From assembly GCA_034687125.1 (NCBI GenBank), contig JAQGBZ010000208.1:46999-110998 (forward strand): a stretch of 64,000 nt of DNA. Reading direction: 5' to 3'. The position numbers were made by a program, and so were the translations under genes. Numbering within the stretch: the first letter of the stretch is position 1; each line of letters opens with the position of its first letter. A model generated the notes under the pieces. That model was given only the letters and a program-made list of their open reading frames with translations. It made no database searches and was not told the DNA's origin. The stretch comes from Neelides folsomi (lineage: Eukaryota > Arthropoda > Collembola > Neelipleona > Neelidae). Shown piece by piece: positions 38,501 to 49,636 of this stretch.

Positions 38501-41500
38501 TTAACATGGGGCACCAAGTTCAGAATATTTTGTTGATCCGATTTACATGTAAGTACGTAATAGGATTAATTCCTTCGATGAAATTCGGACACATTACATG
38601 AAACACTCATTCACATGTTCTAATGTTTTAGACAAAAGGACAAAACAGAAAACATTCAGTGACATGAAATTTAAAACGATACCATTAATGGAATAACCAC
38701 AAATGGAAACTAAAACTACTTAAAAGTAAAATGAAAATTCCATATTCAATATAATCTATTTCACAATATGAGTTTGGTCATTTAGGATAGTTTGGATATT
38801 CTTTTCAATTCCATTTATTTCAGATATTCTGCTACATTAAAATTAATGTAACATTTGATAATTCAATTAAGCTGTAACATACAACAAAGACAATAAATGT
38901 TCTTCGTTTTGTTCAGGGCATGAAATGGAAATGAAAAATAATCACCAAAGGCATATTTAAGTATTTAAAATATTTTGGTCATTTCTACGTATTTGTGATT
39001 TGTATTCTGCAATGAAAAAGCTTCAATTATTTCTCATCAGATCTCATCTGAGTAAAGACCTTATAAAGATAAAAGTAAAGTTATACTTTTTATGTATTTT
39101 ATTGTATTATGATAACTGTTATGCTACTACTACCCAAGAGCATAAAGTTTTGCGCGACCCCTCGTCTAACATTGAACAAAGGGAGCGCAAGCCTTTATGC
39201 TTTATGTAATGCAAATCTAACACAAGTACATATTATTATGTATTTATTAACTATACATATCAGTACTTATATTATGTATGTATGTATGTATGGTATATGT
39301 AACTCAACAAAAAATTTTAGTTTATACGCTTTAATTTAAGCACAGGTATTTGGTATTTTCACTCTTTGAATCATTTCATAAAAAGAACGTTCCACTAACC
39401 TTGAACAAAAGTTGATATGGTTTATTTCAAAGTTGAGATTATTAAAATGTCAAAATCCATATATTTACAATATTTGCCCAGATGCGCTCATTTCCATACA
39501 TTTAAGCCCCAACGACCAAATATGTATCCTTTACATGTTTCAATATTCGCAATTTCGGTGAAAGTTATTATTTTGAGTTCCTTTCAAAAATAGTCCATAA
39601 AGTCTTTTATTTACCTTGTTAATACGATTAACTTCTCAAAAATGAACCTTTGTATTGTTCAAGAGAGTTATTGAATGACTCAACGGTCCCCGAATTTTCA
39701 TCCGAATCCAATTAGTATTTATTTCAAAATTCGAAGAATCCGGATTTGAGCCAAACACATAAATAAATTCCCACCGATTTCCAAGTTCCTCCCCCAAAAC
39801 CTTATAAATTACAAGCTCATTAAAAGTTATGGAATTTCAAATTTATCTCTTTAGTAGGAAAACAAGGACGATGAAGGTGGGAATTAGGGAATTAATTTTC
39901 CAGTCACAATTTATTTTGGTTGAAAGGACGGAAATTGAATTGAATAAACTTTCCTTCTCCGGTCATAATACCAATCCGTTTATATCCGTTTATAATAAGG
40001 TAAACTGAAGTGAATTATATCTGTCAAATGTCTCTTGTAAATTTCAGACATTCCTGAACTCATCGTCCTCGAGACGTCTCCACGTGAGGGGATGAAAGTG
40101 TCAACCATTTTCTTCACCCAATGTGCTCCTTCCTGGGGATGGTCGTATGATATTACATACAGCTTCGTGAGGATCGCTCTTCTTTATCTTCTCCCTCTTG
40201 TCTTCATGTCTTTCGCCTATTATCAAATTGTGAGGGTTCTCTGGTCATCGGCGAATATTCCTGGAGCTCGGAGATCTTCTGGTGACACCCCGCCTTCTTC
40301 GAATAGATCACAATGTAAGATTCAAAAATTTCCTCAGGGTAAATCTCATATCTCAAAGAAACCACACGTATCTATTCTATTCTTGTATTATCCTTCTATC
40401 AAAGTCAGTCAGTGAGCTATAGACAAGACTGTAACTTTTGTATGGTACCTATTACGTACTGTACTTAAGTAAATGCGTAAATGCTTGACTTGAATATATT
40501 TTTTGATATATTTCACTCCCATATAAATTGAATACTTAGGAATATCTGAGTAAATCTTTGAAGTTTACACAAAAGCTTATTCCGCCTACAACTTGAAATA
40601 TTTCAAATTTATACATAATTTCGCATATATTTTTACATATGTATATTATAGAGCTGATCTTGGTATATATTATGTACAGGGTGAGCCATAACTATCTTTC
40701 TTTTTTATACGATTGTTTATTTAAAAAAGAAAGATACTTATGGCCCACCCTGTATAATACGTATGGTATACAGGATGTAATGTATGTACTCTTTAGGCAT
40801 TTATTGTACAATGGAGATAAAATACTTAATGTTTTATAAAGAATTGGATATTTATTATCTGAATGTGTCAATGCTCTAATTTGTTTAATGTTTGATGGCG
40901 AATATAATTCTTATTTAATGTAATATGATATTTTAAGGGTATTTGAACTATTGGCTTACTTTATAAATACAGAGATAGGAAATTGTACATACGATATGAT
41001 ATAGGAATTCCTTCTATGGAGCAATAAGAAATTAGTCCTTTTGAGAATAAGTGGGATAAAGGGAGTTATTATGCCTGGAAGTGATTGTGGGTCTTGCGGA
41101 GTTGGAGGGAATTTGTGAAATTTGAGAACTAAAGCCGTTATTTCTCTTATCTTCCTCGTCTTTCCCCAATAAAGAATATTTCTATCCTAATTGCTACGAA
41201 GAGATTTTCCCCATAAAAATGCAAATTGGCGGGATTAGCATACGTGGAGATCATAAACCGCGTTTGGAAGTGAGTCGGATCAATTTCCCTCGAACTGTCC
41301 CATCATAAAAGGACACTTCCCCGCAAATAGATTCTGCCCACATATAATAATGCATCCGAGGAGATCCAAACCTGAAGATTCTCCAACTATCCCAATATAC
41401 AATCCTCATAAAACTCGTGGAGAAATGAAGTGAGTCAATGGTCGTTAGGGCACTCAGGGATATTACGAGGACGTTGTTCTGGTCCCTTCACCTCGCGTGC

Positions 41501-44103
41501 GAACATTCGCAAGCCAACAATAACAAAAGAGATAACAATAATGTGGGCGTGTGTGTGGTGAGTGTAAACCCAACATCAATTTCTTTTTACTTCTTCAACA
41601 TACTAAATACACATACAGATGTATATAAAAATATAAAGTATACCATATACTGTACTACTCGTATCATACATATTATATATCTTGTATATCTTCTTGGCAT
41701 TTTAGAATTTAGATCCGTCTTATATATGGTTTATGTAGGATATATGGTTTAGGGTAAATGAGAAAGGTGCGAAATGGATATAGTGTACAGTTTATGTACC
41801 CTACATAATGTATATAGGTAATGTATATGGAACTTTCTCAACATTCTCTCATCGCGAAATTGAAACTTTTGATGAAATTCGCAAAGACGAGGGTTCTGGT
41901 AAAAGACCAGACTTTTCATTTTCCACATATCTCTTTGTCGTTACTTACTGGAACTGTGAGGGAGCCATAATAAATCAATCATTTGAGTGACAATAAATGT
42001 TTTACTGCTCCTATCATTAGCTATTTGATCCACTACCCACACACGCCATATATTAGCTACAATATAGATATAATAGGTATAATACAGATACATTGAAAGA
42101 GCTATCCGTTTCACATCTGCCTAAAGGGCGAATAAATACTTTTTTCCCAATCGCCTTTTCCGCACTTCCGAATCCTCACCAGAACCCCAACTCCAAAGTG
42201 TAGGTAAGAATAGTGTTTATTTAAACCTCAGGGAAAAGTCTTTAACTCTTTAAACACGGAAATATTCAAATTGAGAGTTATTTGCTACTAAAAGCACTTT
42301 TATGTTATGCTTTACACTATTAGTATTATCTTTTTAAACACCGTTTAATATTATTCTATGTATGCATATGCACCTAAGTATGTACATACCTATACCATAT
42401 ACAGTATTGAACAGCAGCTAAATATATATAATATACCTATTGTAAAATATGTATATATTGGATATGTAAAGATCATATTGTAAATGTGGGTTCATTGAAT
42501 TTGAGGAACGCGAGTTGAAATTAAATTGATATTGGAAGTTTGGGAAGTGAGAAGTAAGGAAGAGAGGAAGAGCAATAAATAAGGATAAGGAAATTTGAAG
42601 CTTGAAAGTCAATCTAACAAAGACACTCCTGGATTAATCCGAGAAGCTTAATTAAAATGGCAGGGGTTTGGAGTAATTAATTTATTGCGAGTTAGAAAGG
42701 GAATTGAGTGATGAGGTTTAATTGAAATGTATGGAGAAACGAGGAGGGACGTCCATTTCTTGTTTACAAATATCAAATAAGTTAAGGACTCCCTTCCGAG
42801 GGAAATTATTCAATAAACGGAATTAATTTAATCCTCTTCATTTATCTCCATTTACACGCGAGGCAGGGGCGGATACAGGAATTGGGAATGGGGGGGGGGG
42901 CTAGATCAAAATATGCCATTATATGTATCTAGTCTAAATTATCAAAATATTACCAACAAAAATATGAAAAAATTTAGGTTCCGAGAATTTTTTTTAATAA
43001 AACTCACTAATACGTGAATTGACCGGACCTTTAGGTCCGGAGAATTTTTTTTTAAATTTACGATTCTACTTTCATAAAAAAAATAATTAAAAGCTTAATT
43101 AATTATAAATTTATAAAATTTTACTACATAGTTTTGCAACCTCAAGGGGGGGGGGGCTTGAGCCGCCTAAGCCCTTACGTGGATCCGCCCCTGACGCGAG
43201 GGGATTTGAATTTAATATTCTTCCCTTTTCAAATTATCAAATATAAATTCTTTCTTACATTACACCTGTCGCTTGTTTGATTAGTGTAATTGCTAATTGC
43301 TAATTAATATATACACAAGCACATAAATATGTATTGTATACCATATACACATACAACATCTTATACAGGGTGCGCCATAAGTTGATTTCTTTTTAAAAAA
43401 AATCGTATAACAAAGAAAGCAATTTTTGGCGCACCCTGTATAGTACCGTATTAATTAAAAATAATTGTATCTTTATTTATAAATTAGTGTTGGTGCCAAT
43501 GAATCGTGGTTTGTCGAATTCACAAGGTCACGCTGTTGATTTCCAAATGAAGTCCAGAAGAAAAGCTGCCAAGATGCTTGTGGCAGTTGTCACAATGTTC
43601 GCCGTTTGTTATCTCCCAGTACACGTTTATTCAATTCTCAAGTAATTCTCAAAATAATCAATTTCGACATAATTCGCCAATTATAATGAACTAATTTATT
43701 ACGACTACGATTACGATTCTAAAGATGAAGATTTATTTATAAAGTATGTTTTTTATTTACATAATACATTTTATGTTTTAAAATAGCCTTTTAGTGAACA
43801 TCCAACAAGATGAAGTGATCGGCGCGGCTGTTTTGGTCAGTCACTGGTTGCCCTATGCCAATTCTGCAATGAATCCGATCATCTACAACTTCATGTCAGG
43901 TGAGTTTTGGGCGTGGGTGTCTCCTCTTCCTCTGTTCATCTGTCCGCTTCTATCTCATGTTGGCTCCAGGGAAATTCCGGAGAGAGTTTGCACGGGCCTT
44001 TCAGTGCATGTGTGTCTCACATGCTTATATCCCTGCCACCTCCCGCGTCTACTCCTACAACCTCCGGGACCAACTGAGGACCCGGCAGACGAATCGCGTT
44101 TGA
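29575..44103 (+). CDS. Allatotropin/orexin-type neuropeptide receptor (class A GPCR)
   Basis: Seven exons (29575-29784, 30120-30299, 35155-35302, 40048-40314, 43488-43641, 43787-43899, 43970-44103) join in phase to 401 residues. The acidic N-terminus has an N-glycosylation site (NDSD). TM1 contains VGNLLVCVAVYRN, then SSMRTVTNYFIVNLAVADFM (TM2) and the conserved Cys of LCKVVLYFQ. TM3 is followed by VERWYAICFPLKF, in which ERW replaces DRY, as in orexin-type receptors. TM5 ends YYQIVRVLW. Loop 3 ends KSRRKAAKMLVAVV, TM6 has the FAVCYLP motif, TM7 SAMNPIIYNFMSGKF (NPxxY), and the tail has CMC for palmitoylation. RTVTNYFIVNL and HWLPYANSAMNPIIYNF match the orexin/allatotropin receptor group. Which peptide it binds is inference. 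Introns are up to 4.9 kb and loaded with MITEs. Confidence 0.88.
30300..35154 (+). other. GPCR intron 2
   Basis: 4855 bp, AT-rich, no exon recognised. Holds MITE copy 6 (34590-34669). The open frames at its 5' end are read-through from the preceding exon. Confidence 0.65.
34590..34669. mobile_element. Palindromic MITE, copy 6 (best preserved)
   Basis: TACAGGGTGGGCCATAAGTT with ACTTTC at the left; GAAAGCAACTTATGGCCCAC and CCTGTA at the right. The arms pair over about 33 bp around a loop of about 12 bases. Confidence 0.92.
37435..38340 (+). mobile_element. Mariner/maT-type transposon with decayed transposase
   Basis: The left end TACTAGGTGAGGCGTTCAAA is matched in inverted form by the right end (...TTGGAAGCACCTTCCTAGTA), with TA at both edges. 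Plus-strand coding remnants follow transposase order. 37723 onward reads HHPASVMIWVGVSWRGKTKI (the IWxG..W.GKT block), then WKFMEDS in another frame, then WLKNNVPNFISKGDW with SPDLNPLDYNIW (the second catalytic Asp block). After more breaks comes SLKKDLKKAWKKY to IPRLKECVKHQGGIFE and a stop near 38214. At least three frame changes and several stops show it is inactive. A run of 12 C lies at 37551-37562. Confidence 0.88.
38351..38430. mobile_element. Palindromic MITE, copy 7
   Basis: TACATAGTGAGCCGTAAGTT at the left, AACTTATGGCCCACCCTGTA at the right, with inner arms gctttcttttttatgcg and aaaaagaaagc. The left outer end is diverged, the right end intact. Confidence 0.88.
40675..40754. mobile_element. 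Palindromic MITE, copy 8
   Basis: TACAGGGTGAGCCATAACTA at the left, GATACTTATGGCCCACCCTG then TA at the right. Lies in GPCR intron 4. Confidence 0.9.
42864..43193. mobile_element. hAT-type MITE with 8-bp target duplication
   Basis: 330 bp beginning CAGGGGCGGATACAGG and ending TGGATCCGCCCCTG (inverted partner). It is flanked on both sides by the identical 8-mer ACGCGAGG (42856-42863 and 43194-43201). An 8-bp duplication and CAGGGG termini are hallmarks of the hAT superfamily. Homopolymer G tracts lie near each end, and internally the motif GGT(T)CCG(G)AGAATTTTTTTT occurs twice. No coding capacity. Confidence 0.93.
43364..43440. mobile_element. Palindromic MITE, copy 9
   Basis: TACAGGGTGCGCCATAAGTT at the left, AATTTTTGGCGCACCCTGTA at the right. 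It sits 48 bp upstream of the GPCR exon that starts at 43488. Like copy 1 it has GCGCC rather than GGGCC in both arms, so the arms changed together. Confidence 0.9.
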
Positions 44104-45330
44104 GGAGACAACGCCGGACTTGAATTAAATGTACTTCCCTCACAAACACACTCACTTGTCAAAACTGACCACGGCCGGAGGACCCAACCACCATAAAGAT
44201 CTCTTCATTATTTACAGCCAAGTTCCGGAAGGCTTTTTTGAGGAATTTCAACTGCTGCGGTCTTCGACGGCGTCGCCCGAGGATTAGGAGGCAAACGAGA
44301 TTCAGATCAGTTTCCAGAGGACCCTCGTCATCTCTTCCAATGCATACCATAAGGACAGAAATTACAATCGCCCAAAGAATATGAAATCTTAAATACAACA
44401 CTTCTCTATATATTAAATATATGTTAAAATGATACAATCCTATTACATACACGTCTACTCTATTTGAATAATAAATGTTATGTATTTCGTTAAATATGGA
44501 TTTCATTTTGAATTACATGAATACACATATTTTATACCTATATATGTATTTGGTATTTGTCCTCGTCATTTACTAGATTATTTCATAAATCATCCACCCA
44601 TTTTAAATACAGATTTTGTATAATTAATTTAATGTAAATATTATGTTTATTTTCAATAATTTTTCAAAAACCTATCGTCTAACCTAACCCCTTTCTTTGC
44701 ATTGATAATATTAATAGAATCTTAATTATATTTATGTCAAAATTAATTTTATTTAATTCAAAATTATTGAAAATGTTAAACCAATCATTAATTAATCATT
44801 TATTAAAAAATTAAAACTTTAATTAAAACATTGTATAAAGGAAGAACGTGAAGATTCGGGGTGGGATGAGAAATTGATATGGATAATTCAACTAAACCAA
44901 TGGTAAATGCGCGCATAGTGTATATATTATCATCCGGAATTGAACAAAAGAGTTAAATGTTAAAGTAAAGTTTAAAGAACTGGCTATATGGTTTAATTAA
45001 CCATATGAAATGTTGTTTAGTTTAAGTTTAAAATGGGTTAAATATGGATATAAGAGTTTGAAGTAATGCATAGGTTAAATGAAAACATGGGAAGGATGTG
45101 TCAATAGCCGCTACAAACGTCTACTTTAACGTGAGTAAATTTCAATGTTTATAATTCGGATTAAGGTTTAAATTAACTTTACAAATTTTTTAAATCAAGG
45201 TTAAAACAATTATATTATCTTAATTACGCGCAAAAACATACCTGAATATTATAATAACAACTTTATTTGTAAGTTTACTATTTTAATAATGAACTACAAT
45301 TTAATTACCTTAAAATGTATTTTAGAGAGA

Positions 45331-47169
45331 ATGGAAGGCCAGGAAGGCTACAGCCGTTTTCACACCCATCACGGTTCAAACATTATTCTTGAATCGGATC
45401 AGACTGTTGCAGTGAGGAATAGTTCGTTCGCGAATGCTCTGACATTCAGCGAAAAACCTCTTGAGCCTGGAGAAATCTTTTTGGTCGAGATTGAAAACAA
45501 TGAACCGGGATGGTCAGGTCATATGAGAATTGGACTCACTCAAATGGACCCAAATTCTTCTTTCAGACTCCCACTTTATGCACTACCTGATCTCGTAAGA
45601 GTCAAAAATAAAGAATTATTTTTAAATAAAGAAATTAACAATTAAGTTTAATTTTTACTTTAAAATGTTCTAATGATATTTATTTTTCTAGGTGTCGATG
45701 GGCCCTTGTTGGTTATTTGCAATAACCAAAACCCACAATAATATGTATGAAGGACGTCAGCAAAATCTCCAAGTACTTGATGATTATGAGAATTTGGGAA
45801 ATTTGGACGAGCTCAATTTGCAACCTGAACCTGAAGAGCAACAAAGGAAGATCGTCATTATTCGTAAATAAGTTTTATATTTAATTATTAATAATAATAA
45901 TTAATTAACACAATTATAATTACCGTCATTGGCCCAAAGATATCCTGGGACATCTTTAAATTTTTCGGACCCGGATATCTTTCGGGCCCCGGATATCTTA
46001 AAATAAATTTACAAAAATGGAATAAAAATTCCCTTTTCTCCTCCGGAAGTACCAAGCTTTTTGCCCATATTGTTAATTAAAATGATATGCAATTCGATTT
46101 AAACGACATTTTTATATATGTTTATGAATGTTCTATTTTAATTTTAATATAAAATCAACAGTAAATCCCTTTTTGGGCATTTTAAATATAAATATTAAAA
46201 GGGAAATGGGATAAAAATGTAACTATACGTTGTATATTATGCGCTTTTGCTATCAACATACAATATGTACCCGGGTACCCGGACATCTTTTGTGACCCGG
46301 ATATCTTTAAATAAAATTGTTTCACCCCCCGGATATCTTTCGGTCAATGGCGGTACGTATATTTGTAATATGTATAAACTTACTATACTCTATTCCATTT
46401 GAGAAGATTATTGAGAATTGAATCATGTTACTTGACAAGTCATTAGAAATTCAAATAAACCGATATTATTTCCTGTAGAAATTATTTCCGGGTGACATGA
46501 CATTCGATTGCCCGGTCAAGTAACATGATTCATTTCTCAATAATCTTCTCAAATGGAATAGAGTATAATTCTAAGATTTAAATTCAATAAAATATTTTTT
46601 AATTAAAGGTGAAGGAAATCTAGTTCAAACTCCACGAGGATTTATCCACGCTCAAGTACTTTACGGTGAAGATAAGAAAGACGAATCTCAGCTGCTCCCA
46701 ACAGACGTTGGTTCTCGTATAGGAGTCATGTTCGTCCCCAATTCGCAACAAAACAAGGCCGATATGCATTTTATTATTAATGGAGAAGATCAAGGCCCGT
46801 GCGCTCAAGATATACCTTACCGCGATGCTCCTCTTTACGCTGTCGTTGATGTTTATGGATCTACAAAGAAAGTCAGAGTTTTGCAACTTCATGGTAAGCA
46901 AAATTACCTTCATTTTTATTTTTTAATAATATTACCCATAAGTTTTTAAATTAGATTTTAACCAATATATTTTAAATGTACTGTAATAAGTGTAATAAAA
47001 GTAATAATTAAAAATATTTTATTTTTAAAACGATTAATTTTTTATTTTAGCAACGTCGCTTTCACTCAAGACGCTCTGTCGTGAAGTTATTATTAAATCC
47101 ATCAAGACTTCAGGTGTAAATTCGCTTCCGCTTCCTAAAGTACTGAAAAACTACTTACTTTATAAATAG
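45331..47169 (+). CDS. NEURL2: NEURL2-like protein (neuralized repeat + SOCS-type box)
   Basis: Four exons (45331-45594, 45692-45863, 46609-46893, 47051-47169) join in phase to 279 residues, close to the length of vertebrate NEURL2. The NHR domain begins [18 protein letters not shown] and continues [20 protein letters not shown], then [20 protein letters not shown]. After a variable stretch come [16 protein letters not shown] and [20 protein letters not shown]. The C-terminus [16 protein letters not shown] fits the SOCS-box helix that recruits elongin B/C in the vertebrate protein (the Ozz E3 ligase adaptor). The start at 45331 lies just inside an exon with an acceptor (ttttag) six bases upstream, so a leader exon exists upstream. 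The second intron carries two unrelated inverted-repeat elements. Confidence 0.88.
45921..46355. mobile_element. TA-flanked non-autonomous element with GGATATC motifs
   Basis: The left end TACCGTCATTGGCCCAAAGA (then TATCC) pairs in inverted form with the right end (GGATATCTTTCGGTCAATGG then CGGTA). TA lies at both edges, suggesting a Tc1/mariner-like MITE of 435 bp. GATATC-type motifs followed by CTTT are repeated at least six times near both ends. No open frame. Lies in a NEURL2-like intron. Confidence 0.8.
46384..46567. mobile_element. Long-terminal-inverted-repeat element, 184 bp
   Basis: The first 52 bases, starting TATACTCTATTCCATTTGAG, are matched with very few differences by the inverted last 52 bases, ending AAATGGAATAGAGTATA. 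The loop is about 80 bp. This is a MITE-like foldback structure directly after the element at 45921-46355. Confidence 0.85.
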
Positions 47170-47842
47170 TTGATGAACCCTTATTGGTCAAAAATATCAA
47201 TGCTGTTATAATTTTAAGCTCATTGTATTCATAATACGTATTTGTATGTATTGCGTACATGCATTACAAACATTTACCTAATACTTGGTTGTGAGTTTGT
47301 TTTAAAAGGTTAATGTTGTGATTTTAAATATAACATAATTACTTGGAATGTATTTAATTAATTTCAGTAGGATTGTTTTTAGAATTATGTAATTGCAAAG
47401 ATATTAGTAGAATAATTAGATTTAGTTTATACGTTATACACGTTATGAAATATCAATAGTTTAAGTTTTATGCATTTACTAAAATTAACAGTAAGTATTT
47501 GTGTTTTTGTTTCAACCTAATATGCAAAACCCGGATTTTTAAATATTTGCATTGTATAAAAATGGATTAAATACCTATATTTATATACTCATGTCGTAAA
47601 TAACGATTAAGCATGCAAAGCTCTTATATTTAATATTGCAATGTATGATGTAAAAAATTAACACAAGTAAATTACCCAAATAAAAATTTATGTGATTTAG
47701 TTGAACATTTTTAAACAATATTAGTAATTAAATCAAAAATTAAAAGTCTTATAAAATAAACAAACATTTATTTATTTAATAATTTGATCACACTAATTAT
47801 TTTACATTAACTCATTAATCATCAATTATGTATAAATAAATA

Positions 47843-48951
47843 TTATTCAATTTGCTTCAATTCATTTTCACCTCTGAAGAATTTGCTATATGTCGGCCAT
47901 TGTTTCAAACAAATGTGTCTTCCATATCTTATATTTTTATAAAAATTTTCCGATGCACATTCTGTACAATTGTCCGTTGATGTTTTTTCATATGCAAAGG
48001 GCGGCAAACAAGGCTGGCAATGATAATTAATGAAGGAATGTCCAGCCTTACAATCGCAAATTCCATTAATGCACTCCAACCCAGACGGACAAACGTCTTC
48101 AAATTGGCCAACGTTCTTTGCACATTTGTCTCCATGTTTTAAATGCCAAACACATGTGGAATTTCTCTTCATTTTCCCAATTGAACAAAGAGTATGACAT
48201 GAAAAAACCCCAAGTTCATTTGCCATATTTTCATAATCATTATTGTTCAATTCGTCAAAACTGTCCCAAATGGATTTCCAATTGTAAATGTCAACAATCC
48301 GATCGTAATGTTTGATCATTGTGCTATGCCAACTGTCTTTGGCTTTTCTTCCTCGAGAGCAAATGCAATTTTTCATAGGATGAGGAAGAGACACTTTGTC
48401 TTTTTTAACACAATTTCTGAATTGAGTTTGTCCTTTGAATCCGGTAAAGCACTTTGTTCTCCAAGCGTACATGCATTACAAAATACATTACATTGCTTCA
48501 TAAACATCATCATGAGGGCCATCAGGATTGGGAGATTCTTCAGCGCAGAGATAATCTTTGTAAATTGGTAGGCAAAATGCTTCCTTTCTTCTTTCTTCTC
48601 CCTAAATATATATAATACATTTGTGTATTTGTATACCTAATACCTATGATTTTATAATATGACTGATATATGATTTATATAGTAGATAGTATACATAGTA
48701 GATAGATAGATTTTTACATAATAGGTAATGAAAGGTATGCCGTATCCTTTATAGAAATCACAAACACATCTGGAAGATTCGGAGTGGTTAACTATTTGTT
48801 CGAGTCTTTGGCATGAAAATCCGAGTTCATGATTACATTCCCTTGTTATGTTGACTCCACATAGTGCAAATGGTTCGAGAAAGTCTTGATTTGAACTTAT
48901 TTCATTTAAAGATGCTAAGATGCTGATGAGCCAAATACAATTATATTTCAT
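47843..48951 (-). pseudogene. Cysteine-rich secreted protein gene, frame interrupted
   Basis: First exon (48951-48718): a signal-peptide-like start MKYNCIWLISILASLNEISS, then a Cys-rich segment with FALCGVNITRECNHELGFSC and CVCDFYKGYG, ending before gtaaaa. The second part starts near 48590 with EAFCLPIYKDYLCAEESP and continues to EAM, where two in-frame TAA codons occur within five codons. The same frame then reopens as WRTKCFTGFKGQTQFRNC, MKNCICSRGRK and finally an EB-module-like block, DVCPSGLECINGICDCKAGH, to the stop at 47843. The mixture suggests a secreted multi-domain protein of unknown function. The double stop is either a degenerating gene, an unusually short or unrecognised intron, or an assembly error. 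Confidence 0.55.
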
Positions 48952-49591
48952 ACTGGGTCATATAAATGTGTTGTTTATGAAATCAAGGTTTAAAAATATG
49001 TAACTTGTTTTAATCATAACTTGTTTGCTGTAAATTGTTATGGAGAAATGACAAAAATAATAGATAAAAATAAACATAAATTTTGTAGAAAAGTAAATAA
49101 CGATTTAGAAACGACGTTGATTGTCCAGTTCAAGATCGACCCAAGTTCGCTCCAATGTTTTTCATTTTAGGGTCTTTTATATTTCTTTATACGTTAATAA
49201 TTTAAACCCTCATTTGATTGAGCCAATTAAACATTACTAAAAAATACATAATTACAACATTATATTGATTCACGCAATAAATAATTATTTTATAGCTGGA
49301 TGAACATGAATGATGATGAACTTATATTCAATTTTTTAAAATTGAATATTAATTTAATTTCAGCGAATCGTTAAAGTTTTTGATTCTGAAGTTGAAATTA
49401 CTTGGACAAGAATTTGATCAAAATGATGATATTTATTCTACTTTATTTAATTCTACTTATATTTATCTCCTATACTTAATTATGTTTTCTACCAAAAATA
49501 TCTTTTCTGAAGATGGTAGCTTTATTATTATTTATAAAAGTTAAACAGCTTTAAATTCAAACGCAACTGAAATTTTTATATATATAGCAGA

Positions 49592-49636
49592 ATGAAATTA
49601 TTATACCTACATATATGGTACAATTTGTTGGTAATA
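49592..49636 (+). CDS. Candidate signal-peptide exon of the ankyrin kinase
   Basis: ATG opens [15 protein letters not shown], a Lys followed by a hydrophobic stretch, and stops at a phase-0 donor (ata/gtaagt). The next exon starts in phase 0 at 50864 after attatag with [17 protein letters not shown], which has two N-glycosylation sites. A TATATATA tract lies about 10 bases upstream. This is the best leader I can find, but it is short and unproven. Confidence 0.4.

Larger units (their letters stand above)
35303..40047 (+). other. GPCR intron 3
   Basis: 4745 bp containing a mariner-type element (37435-38340) and a palindromic MITE (38351-38430) separated by only ten bases. A TATG microsatellite lies near 39275-39292. 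No exon recognised. Confidence 0.65.

Noticed and set aside
39250-39300. TATG microsatellite and the CATA run at 25-42.
   Set aside because: Ordinary simple repeats. Nothing suggests function.
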